64,000 bases of DNA from NCBI GenBank assembly GCA_023666645.1, contig JAMPBP010000001.1, forward strand, positions 293,103 through 357,102. The letters run 5' to 3'. The DNA comes from Clostridiales bacterium. Lineage in GTDB: Bacteria > Bacteroidota > Bacteroidia > Bacteroidales > Muribaculaceae. A program made the translations under genes and the position numbers. The notes under the pieces are model-generated. The model was not told the origin of the DNA. It did not search any database and was given only the letters and a program-made list of their open reading frames with translations. Below, in pieces: positions 57,213 through 64,000 of this stretch (the stretch's first letter is position 1; every line of letters begins with the position of its first letter).

Positions 57213-60058
57213 GCACACAATCCACTGATAATAACCGCAATAATACAATACCCACCCTTAATGTCACCGGTGCCAGGGTGCACAATCTGAAAAACATCGA
57301 TGTCTCCATTCCATTGGGACAACTCACCGTCATCACCGGGCTGTCGGGGTCGGGCAAATCATCACTCGCATTCGACACCATCTATGCCGAGGGTCAGCGA
57401 CGATATATCGAAACATTTTCCAGCTATGCACGTGGCATGCTGGGAGCTCTGGAACGCCCCGATGTCGACAATATAACGGGACTCAGCCCTGTCATTGCCA
57501 TTGAGCAAAAGACTGTGAACCGCAATCCACGCAGCACGATAGGAACGACAACCGAGATTTACGACTTCATGCGTCTGCTTTTTGCCCGCGTAGCCACTGC
57601 CCGAAGCTATCTGTCGGGACATAAGATGGTCAAATACTCCCGCGAGAAAATTCTGGAGCTGATTCTGCAACAATATGACGGCCATCGCATTATTTTGCTC
57701 GCTCCGCTTGTAAAAAATCGAAAAGGTCACTATAAGGAACTCTTTGATAATTTGTCAAAAAAAGGTTTTCTTAATGTGCGTATCGATGGCGAGATGAGGG
57801 AGATTGTGCCCGGGCTCAAGCTCGACAGATATAAGAATCACTCGATCGAACTGGTTATCGACAAACTGAAAGTCTCATCCAATGACCTCGAACGCCTCGG
57901 GAAATCAATCGACAGCACCCTCACCCAGGGAGATAAACAGATGCTTATTCTGGACAAAGACAGCGATGATGTGCGCCATTACAGTATTGCACTGATGGAT
58001 CCTGAAACCGGCTTGTCATATAGGGAACCCGCACCCCACAACTTCTCGTTCAATTCACCCCTTGGCGCTTGTCCATGTTGCAAAGGTCTTGGTACCGTCA
58101 ATGTAATAGACCGTGCCAAACTTATTCCTGATGAGACCTTGTCGATTGCCGAGGGTGGAATCGTACCATTGGGAAAATCCAAAAACAACATGCTATGGTG
58201 GCAGATTGCTGCCATATGCGAAAAATATGATTGCTCGACCAAGACTCCAATAAACAAAATCCCGTCCGACGCTATCGATGACATTCTCAACGGCACAGAT
58301 GAACATCTCAACATCAAGAATGAAGCTATGGGAATGTCCAACTATTTCTCGACCTATGAAGGAATCATAAAATATATAGAGCAGCAACAGGATGAGGACG
58401 CTGACTCGGCTGCCAAGAACTGGAGCGGTCAATTCTTTTCACGCATCACATGTCCTGAATGTCATGGAGACCGCCTGAACAAAGAGGCGCTGCATTTCTT
58501 TATAGGAGACAAGAATATTGCACAGTTGTGTCAGCTCGACATAGCCGACCTCTATGAATGGTTCCTCACTGCCGAGAATCTCTTGTCCCCTACCCAAGCT
58601 ATAATCGCACGTGAAATCATCAAAGAGATTAAATCGCGACTTCATTTTCTTATCGATGTAGGACTCGACTACCTATCCCTTGCCAGGGCAACAGCTACAT
58701 TATCGGGAGGTGAAAGCCAGCGCATAAGGCTTGCCACCCAGATCGGCTCGGAACTTGTCAACGTGATGTATATTCTCGACGAACCAAGCATCGGATTACA
58801 TCAACGCGACAACAAGAGGCTAATCAACTCTTTGAAGGCGCTGCGTGATGCCTCCAATACGGTAATCGTTGTAGAGCATGACCAGGAAATGATGCAGGAA
58901 GCCGACTATATTGTCGACATAGGACCCGGTGCCGGTCGTCACGGTGGTGAAGTGGTTTTTGAAGGTTCACCGGCGCAAATGCTCAAGACTGAAACCCTGA
59001 CAGCCCAATATCTCAACGGCCAAAAACAAATTGAAATCCCTAAAACACGTCGCAGTGGCAACGGAAAAACGCTGACATTATCCGGATGTACCGGTCACAA
59101 TCTCAAAAATGTCACACTGTCGATTCCTCTGGGCACACTGACATGTGTAGCCGGAGTATCTGGTTCTGGAAAATCATCATTGATCAACGGTACCTTGCAA
59201 CCTATTCTTTCGGCTAAGTTCTACAGGTCGCTCCAAGAGCCTCTGCCCTACAACAATATCCAAGGGATAGATTGCATTGATAAGATAGTTACCGTCGACC
59301 AGTCGCCTCTCGGTCGCACCCCACGCTCCAATCCGGCAACTTATACCGGCGTGTTTGCCGACATACGCAATCTGTTTGTAAGCCTTCCCGAAGCCAAGAT
59401 AAGAGGATACAAACCTGGACGCTTCTCATTCAATGTCGCCGGTGGCCGCTGCGAAACCTGCAAAGGAAACGGCTACAGAACCATCGCCATGAATTTCCTT
59501 CCAGATGTTCTTGTCCCTTGCGAGACTTGTAGCGGCAAGCGTTACAATCGTGAGACACTCGAAGTGAGATTTAAAGGAAAGTCGATTGCCGATATCCTTG
59601 ACATGACAATCAATCAAGCTGTTGATTTTTTTGCCAACCAGCCTCAAATATTGAAAAAGATAAAAGTTTTACAGGAGATAGGCCTTGGCTACGTCAAGCT
59701 GGGGCAACCCTCCTCCACCCTGTCAGGCGGAGAGAACCAGCGTGTGAAACTCGCTACCGAACTGGCCAAAAAGGATACTGGACGTACACTCTTCGTCCTT
59801 GACGAACCTACCACAGGGCTACACTTTGACGACATAAAAGTATTGATGGGAGTGCTACAACGCCTTGTAGACAAAGGTAACACAGTCGTGGTCATCGAAC
59901 ACAATCTCGATGTGCTGAAATCGGCCGACTATATAATAGATATGGGCCCGGGGGGCGGTAAAAACGGTGGAACTATTGTAGCAGCCGGTACACCCGAGCA
60001 AGTATCAGAGGGCGACTCACCCACAGCGGTATATCTGAAAGAAATTCTGAAGAGCTAA
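57209..60058 (+). CDS. uvrA: Excinuclease ABC subunit A
   Basis: A 949-residue DNA-damage recognition ATPase of nucleotide excision repair. Both ABC modules are present: GLSGSGKSSLAFDTIYAEGQ near the start and GVSGSGKSSLING near 650, with signature loops LSGGESQRI and LSGGENQRVKLA. Zinc-binding CPCCKGLGT, CPECHGDRL and CETCKGNGY/CETCSG are seen. The ATG at 57209 overlaps the transglycosylase stop (ATGA); a TTG at 57200 is less likely. It ends three bases before the convergent trkH stop. Confidence 0.97.
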   Translation: MSTQSTDNNRNNTIPTLNVTGARVHNLKNIDVSIPLGQLTVITGLSGSGKSSLAFDTIYAEGQRRYIETFSSYARGMLGALERPDVDNITGLSPVIAIEQKTVNRNPRSTIGTTTEIYDFMRLLFARVATARSYLSGHKMVKYSREKILELILQQYDGHRIILLAPLVKNRKGHYKELFDNLSKKGFLNVRIDGEMREIVPGLKLDRYKNHSIELVIDKLKVSSNDLERLGKSIDSTLTQGDKQMLILDKDSDDVRHYSIALMDPETGLSYREPAPHNFSFNSPLGACPCCKGLGTVNVIDRAKLIPDETLSIAEGGIVPLGKSKNNMLWWQIAAICEKYDCSTKTPINKIPSDAIDDILNGTDEHLNIKNEAMGMSNYFSTYEGIIKYIEQQQDEDADSAAKNWSGQFFSRITCPECHGDRLNKEALHFFIGDKNIAQLCQLDIADLYEWFLTAENLLSPTQAIIAREIIKEIKSRLHFLIDVGLDYLSLARATATLSGGESQRIRLATQIGSELVNVMYILDEPSIGLHQRDNKRLINSLKALRDASNTVIVVEHDQEMMQEADYIVDIGPGAGRHGGEVVFEGSPAQMLKTETLTAQYLNGQKQIEIPKTRRSGNGKTLTLSGCTGHNLKNVTLSIPLGTLTCVAGVSGSGKSSLINGTLQPILSAKFYRSLQEPLPYNNIQGIDCIDKIVTVDQSPLGRTPRSNPATYTGVFADIRNLFVSLPEAKIRGYKPGRFSFNVAGGRCETCKGNGYRTIAMNFLPDVLVPCETCSGKRYNRETLEVRFKGKSIADILDMTINQAVDFFANQPQILKKIKVLQEIGLGYVKLGQPSSTLSGGENQRVKLATELAKKDTGRTLFVLDEPTTGLHFDDIKVLMGVLQRLVDKGNTVVVIEHNLDVLKSADYIIDMGPGGGKNGGTIVAAGTPEQVSEGDSPTAVYLKEILKS

Positions 60059-60061
60059 ACT

Positions 60062-61537
60062 TCACTTACGCCAGAATCCCCGCGTGAAGATAACCAGCAC
60101 CGTAAAGATCTCAAGACGTCCCACAAGCATTAGGAAAGAGAGAATCCATTTCCCCGCTGCAGGAACCTGAGCAAATGAATCAGCGGTCACACCGGCTCCA
60201 AGACCGGTATTGCCCACGCATGACAGTGAAGCAAACAGAGAGTCGCTTATGGGCATTCCCAGCAGCACGAGCAACATTCCTCCAACAATAATCAACCCCA
60301 TATAAAGCCACAGGAATGCAACTACCTTGGAAACCAGTTCGGGCGACTGTACGCGACCGTTGATCTTCACTGAGTAAACATGGCTGGGGTGAATGCATTT
60401 ACTTATCTCGTTGGAACAATTTTTCAGCAAGAAATTTACACGGTCAAGTTTACAACCACCGCTGGTACTCCCGGCCGATGCGCCAACAAACATCAAGACT
60501 AACAAAACCGGGAATACAAACGCGCCCCATGACTGATAGTCGGTCACCGAATAACCAGTCGACGTCACTGTCGATACCACCTGGAACAATGGATCAACCA
60601 CAACATTGGCATTAAACTCAGGCCGGCAGTTATAAACATAAGCAATGATTAGAACCAATGTCACAATGAATATCACCTTGACATATGTGCGAAAGGTCTC
60701 ATCGCTCCACGAAGTCTTGAACTTGCCTATGGAAGCCTTGTAAATAAGAGCAAAGTTGACACCACCTATAAACATGAACAGAAGCACGACAAGCTTTATA
60801 TACCATGAATCCCACGCTCCAATCGAATCGTTGCGAGTAGAGAATCCACCCGTCGACATAGTGCTCAAAGCATGACATATTCCGTCAAATACACTCATTG
60901 GACCGAGACACAGCAAGAAGGCGAGAAAAACAGTAAGCAACAGATAGACAAGCCATAACCGCTTGGCTGTCGAACTCACACGGGGACTTAGTTTTTCCTT
61001 TGTGATTCCCGGTAGCTCGGCATTCATCATCTGCATGCCACCCGAAGAGTTGAGCATCGGAAGAACAGCAAGTGTGAAAATCATAATTCCCAATCCACCA
61101 ATCCACTGCATCAGGCAACGCCACATGTGCATTCCATGTGAAAGCCCCTCCACATCGGCAAGCACCGAACAACCGGTAGTTGTGAACCCCGACATCGTCT
61201 CGCAATATGCATCGGTAAAGTTCATTGACAGGTCACCCACCATAAACGGAACCATGCCAAACAGTGAGAACACAATCCACACAAGCGCCGTCAACATATA
61301 ACCCTCACGCTTTCCCAAATCACGTTTCTGTCCACGATCCACACCGGTGAGGATGAACATGGAACATGCGATAGTGAGGAGAATCGAGGCCATAAAAGCA
61401 TAGTAGTCACGCTCCCCATAATAAAGCGACACACAAAGAGGCACTATCATGAACATCGCCTCAAACAGCAACAGGTAGGCGAGAAGCCTCGCCACACTTC
61501 GATAGTTTATCAGTCGGAATCCACTTTTACTGAGCAT
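60062..61537 (-). CDS. trkH: Trk potassium uptake membrane protein TrkH
   Basis: A 491-residue K+ channel-like subunit with about ten helices and four selectivity-filter repeats, visible as SGFTTTGCS, STMSTGGFST, VTSTGYSV and SCVGNTGLGAG. It pairs with cytosolic TrkA, encoded 46 bases upstream in the same direction, to import potassium. The unit is dxs, trkA, trkH on the minus strand. uvrA converges with only three bases between the stops. Confidence 0.95.
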   Translation of the reverse strand: MLSKSGFRLINYRSVARLLAYLLLFEAMFMIVPLCVSLYYGERDYYAFMASILLTIACSMFILTGVDRGQKRDLGKREGYMLTALVWIVFSLFGMVPFMVGDLSMNFTDAYCETMSGFTTTGCSVLADVEGLSHGMHMWRCLMQWIGGLGIMIFTLAVLPMLNSSGGMQMMNAELPGITKEKLSPRVSSTAKRLWLVYLLLTVFLAFLLCLGPMSVFDGICHALSTMSTGGFSTRNDSIGAWDSWYIKLVVLLFMFIGGVNFALIYKASIGKFKTSWSDETFRTYVKVIFIVTLVLIIAYVYNCRPEFNANVVVDPLFQVVSTVTSTGYSVTDYQSWGAFVFPVLLVLMFVGASAGSTSGGCKLDRVNFLLKNCSNEISKCIHPSHVYSVKINGRVQSPELVSKVVAFLWLYMGLIIVGGMLLVLLGMPISDSLFASLSCVGNTGLGAGVTADSFAQVPAAGKWILSFLMLVGRLEIFTVLVIFTRGFWRK

Positions 61538-61583
61538 TGCTGAAAGTGATTAATGGGTAATAATATGGGTAAGACAACCCAAG

Positions 61584-62918
61584 TCACGAGAACAATTTCT
61601 CGACCTTGTGTATATAGCCGGAAAGACAAAATACAACGACCTTGTCACCGGGTTGAAATACCGTATTTCCAGTCACAAGCATTCCGTGGCCATTGCGCAC
61701 AAGTCCACCGAGAGTGACATCACGATGCAGTTGCAGGTCCTTGACGGCATGCTTGGTGATTTTGGAATTCTCCTTCACAACGAGTTCAGCCACCTCGGCA
61801 TCGGCAAGCGACAGGAACTTCGATGATTCAGTATCGCTGTCAAGTAGAATTTGAAAAATTTTACTCGATGCAAGAAGTTTCTTGTTGATGATGGTTCCGA
61901 TATTGAGTCCCTCAGCCTGATATATGAGTTGAATATTCTCAACCTCGGCTATAGTTTTGTTCACGCCATATTCCTTGGCAGTGAGACATGCCAGGATATT
62001 TGTCTCGGAACTGTCGGTGAGCGCTATGAATGCGTCCATCTCGCTTATACCTTCCTCAACAAGAACATCAGTATCGCGTCCGTCACCCCTTATAATCTCA
62101 CAGTTTGGGCACAACTCAGGCAAGCGTCGGCAACGCTCATCATTTTGTTCAATGATTTTTATTTTCCAGTCACCGGGAGCCATATTGGCCAAACGCACAG
62201 CTATACGGCTACCACCCATGATCAACACACGTTTAACCTTATAGCTCACCTTGTTGCAGAGCTTACGCAAATCCTCGATATGGTCGGCCGTCGTAGTGAA
62301 ATAAATTATATCATTGGCACATATCATGTCATCACCGCGAGGAATAATTGTGTCGCGCCGCCGTTTGATAGCCGACACATGGTAGAAGTGCTGTGACATA
62401 GTGAGTTCCTTGAGTTGATGTCCCACAATCTCGGCATTCTCCCTCACTTTGACTCCGATAAGGATAATCTCTCCGTTATTGAGCTCAAACCAATTGCGTG
62501 CCCATCCACGCCTCATGGCAGTCCTTATCTCCTGAGCAGCCAGATACTCGGGATAAATAAGGTCATTGACACCTATTGATGTAAAGAATCCACGGTTGTC
62601 GGTTTTCATGAACTCATAATTGTCGACACGTGCGACCGTGCGTCGTGCACCCAGATAGTGAGCTATTCCACATGCAGTAACATTACAGTCTTCATACGGG
62701 GTCACAGCAATAAATAAATCGGCTCTTTCCACTCCCGCGTCATATAATGTCTTGAAGGATACCGGGCTCCCGATACAGGTCATCAAGTTGTAATTGGCAT
62801 CGAGCAATGACAACTTCTGGGCATTGTCGTCAACAACTACAATATCCTGGTTTTCACGCGAAAGCAGTTTCGCCAAGTGGGAACCTACTTCTCCGGCTCC
62901 GGCTATTATGATCCTCAT
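61584..62918 (-). CDS. trkA: Trk potassium transporter regulator TrkA
   Basis: A 444-residue cytosolic protein with two RCK modules that bind NAD(H). The first opens with IIAGAGEVGSHLAKLLS (3-19), the second with VLIMGGSRIAVRLANM near 230; each is followed by a TrkA-C domain (near 140-215 and 360-440). It gates TrkH. Its ATG overlaps the dxs stop (ATGA at 62915-62918), so it is translated after dxs. Confidence 0.95.
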   Translation of the reverse strand: MRIIIAGAGEVGSHLAKLLSRENQDIVVVDDNAQKLSLLDANYNLMTCIGSPVSFKTLYDAGVERADLFIAVTPYEDCNVTACGIAHYLGARRTVARVDNYEFMKTDNRGFFTSIGVNDLIYPEYLAAQEIRTAMRRGWARNWFELNNGEIILIGVKVRENAEIVGHQLKELTMSQHFYHVSAIKRRRDTIIPRGDDMICANDIIYFTTTADHIEDLRKLCNKVSYKVKRVLIMGGSRIAVRLANMAPGDWKIKIIEQNDERCRRLPELCPNCEIIRGDGRDTDVLVEEGISEMDAFIALTDSSETNILACLTAKEYGVNKTIAEVENIQLIYQAEGLNIGTIINKKLLASSKIFQILLDSDTESSKFLSLADAEVAELVVKENSKITKHAVKDLQLHRDVTLGGLVRNGHGMLVTGNTVFQPGDKVVVFCLSGYIHKVEKLFS

Positions 62919-64000
62919 TTTACTGTGATTGAATTTCTAATAGTCTGTATAATCGAATCCTTGTCAAGATTACACAACTTTCTCAACTGAGCAACAGTGC
63001 CATGCAAAACAAACTTATCCGGAACTCCCAAAACATGAACAGGGATATTGTACCCATGGCTATTCAGCCACTCGGTCACCACCGTGCCCAGACCGCCGTC
63101 GACGGTACCATCTTCCACCGTTATCACAGGCTGGCCTTTTGACGCTATTTCCTGCATCATAGAGTCGTCGAGCGGCTTTAGGAAAATCGCATCATAGTGA
63201 CCCACATCGATTCCCTCTTCACGCAACTCGGCGATAGCCTTTCCAACCTCGTCGGCAATCGGTCCAATTGAAATAACTTGAGGACCGTTGCCTTTTACAA
63301 GGGCTTCACCCTTGCCTATTACAAGTTGCTTGAATTCATCGTTAGAAGGATCACGGTCGGCATTGCCGCGGGGATACCTTATCGCAAAAGGCCCGGTTGG
63401 GGTCATCAATGAGGTATACAACAAATTTCGTAAAGTTGACGCATTACGCGGCGAAGCTATTACCATGCCGGGGATAGGGCGCAGATAAGCCATATCCAAA
63501 ACGCCATGGTGAGTCACTCCATCTTCCCCCACAAGGCCGGCTCGATCAATGCAAAAAGTCACAGGAAGATGCTGTATGGCAACATCATTAACAATATTAT
63601 CATAGGCACGTTGCAAAAAAGTAGAGTAAATAGCGACAAATGGTCTCAGACCATCGGTGGCCATTCCTCCGGCAAAAGTCACGGCATGCCCCTCACTTAT
63701 ACCCACATCAAAAACACGTGACGGCATTTCTTTCTGCATGATATTCATTGAAGTACCCGATGACATAGCCGCAGTTACACCTACTACACGATTGTCCAGC
63801 TTTGCAAGAGTAAGTAGAGTCTTGCCAAATACCTCCTGATATTTTATGCGGGGTGACGTTGTGTCAGATTTCACGACCTCACCGGTTTCAGGGTCAAAGC
63901 GACCGGGAGCATGCCATAGCGAAGGATTCTTCTCAGCCGGTTCATAACCTTTGCCCTTGATTGTGCGCAAGTGTAACAACCGCGGTCCCTTCATATCCTT
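62915..64000 (-). CDS. dxs: 1-deoxy-D-xylulose-5-phosphate synthase, C-terminal part
   Basis: Partial: about 361 residues are visible and the 5' end lies beyond the right edge. The visible part begins inside the thiamine domain with KGPRLLHLRTIKGKGYEP, continues with the pyrimidine-binding domain (FVAIYSTFLQRAYDNIVND, CIDRAGLVGEDGVTHHG, which holds the conserved acid and His residues), and ends with the transketolase C-terminal domain. The enzyme condenses pyruvate and glyceraldehyde 3-phosphate at the start of the non-mevalonate isoprenoid pathway. An ATG at 63994 is internal, not the real start. Confidence 0.95.
   Translation of the reverse strand, partial: KDMKGPRLLHLRTIKGKGYEPAEKNPSLWHAPGRFDPETGEVVKSDTTSPRIKYQEVFGKTLLTLAKLDNRVVGVTAAMSSGTSMNIMQKEMPSRVFDVGISEGHAVTFAGGMATDGLRPFVAIYSTFLQRAYDNIVNDVAIQHLPVTFCIDRAGLVGEDGVTHHGVLDMAYLRPIPGMVIASPRNASTLRNLLYTSLMTPTGPFAIRYPRGNADRDPSNDEFKQLVIGKGEALVKGNGPQVISIGPIADEVGKAIAELREEGIDVGHYDAIFLKPLDDSMMQEIASKGQPVITVEDGTVDGGLGTVVTEWLNSHGYNIPVHVLGVPDKFVLHGTVAQLRKLCNLDKDSIIQTIRNSITVK

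Noticed and set aside
1..64000. tRNA, rRNA, CRISPR, prophage or insertion sequences
   Set aside because: No cloverleaf, ribosomal RNA segment, spaced repeat array, transposase or integrase frame was found by eye. A tRNAscan and Infernal run would settle small RNAs.

Overview
This 64 kb window is chromosomal DNA from an anaerobic member of the Bacteroidales. A Muribaculaceae-like relative is my best guess, but family placement is inference. Support comes from Bacteroidetes-type promoters (TTTG or TTG, 19-20 bases, TAnnTTTG) in front of many genes, weak or absent Shine-Dalgarno sequences, a type B C-terminal domain of the type IX secretion system, Bacteroidales-specific families (DUF4924, DUF5606, RapZ-C kinase fusion), oxygen-independent ribonucleotide reductase, and glycan-degrading enzymes with an AraC regulator. 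No rRNA, tRNA, CRISPR array, transposase, integrase or phage gene was found. Most of the window is housekeeping backbone.

Layout. 1-11.5 kb: dnaE, thioredoxin, an acidic small protein, an OmpA-like protein, an MscS channel, DUF4924, an AmgK-like kinase fused to the RapZ C-terminal domain, a MurU-like nucleotidyltransferase, and a RelA/SpoT homologue whose ACT domain is cut by an in-frame stop. 11.5-20.6 kb: an AT-richer NERD-domain gene, then a glycan island (GH2 beta-galactosidase, AraC regulator, GH29 fucosidase, ribokinase, sugar permease) with two copies of one stem-loop element. 20.8-22.3 kb: thioredoxin, a degenerate C39/VKOR membrane protein and an unlisted 49-residue peptide gene resembling a peptide precursor. 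22.5-26.2 kb: an oversized NusB with an internal duplication, yajC, a YbbR protein, coaE. 26.2-31.6 kb (minus strand): thrA, a threonine-synthase-like protein that has lost its PLP lysine, a small conserved protein, an acyltransferase, a nitrilase-family amidase.

31.8-48.6 kb (mostly plus): prfC, a 62-residue membrane peptide, prfA, pyrF, pgk, a THUMP-like methyltransferase, smpB and a Yip1-like gene (minus), DUF5606, lon, dnaG, ftsY, rimO, menF. 48.5-54.5 kb (minus): nrdG, nrdD with a promoter and upstream dyad, an EptA-like phosphoethanolamine transferase, a BamA/TamA-like barrel. 54.9-60.1 kb (plus): a T9SS type B secreted protein, a MltD-like lytic transglycosylase and uvrA, joined by overlapping stop and start codons. 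60.1-64 kb (minus): trkH, trkA and the C-terminal part of dxs, which runs off the right edge.

The strongest points for a second look are the threonine-synthase pseudoenzyme next to thrA, the split RelA/SpoT ACT domain with immediate ATG restart, the thioredoxin/C39-VKOR/peptide cassette, the kinase-RapZ fusion next to a MurU-like gene, and the NusB internal duplication.
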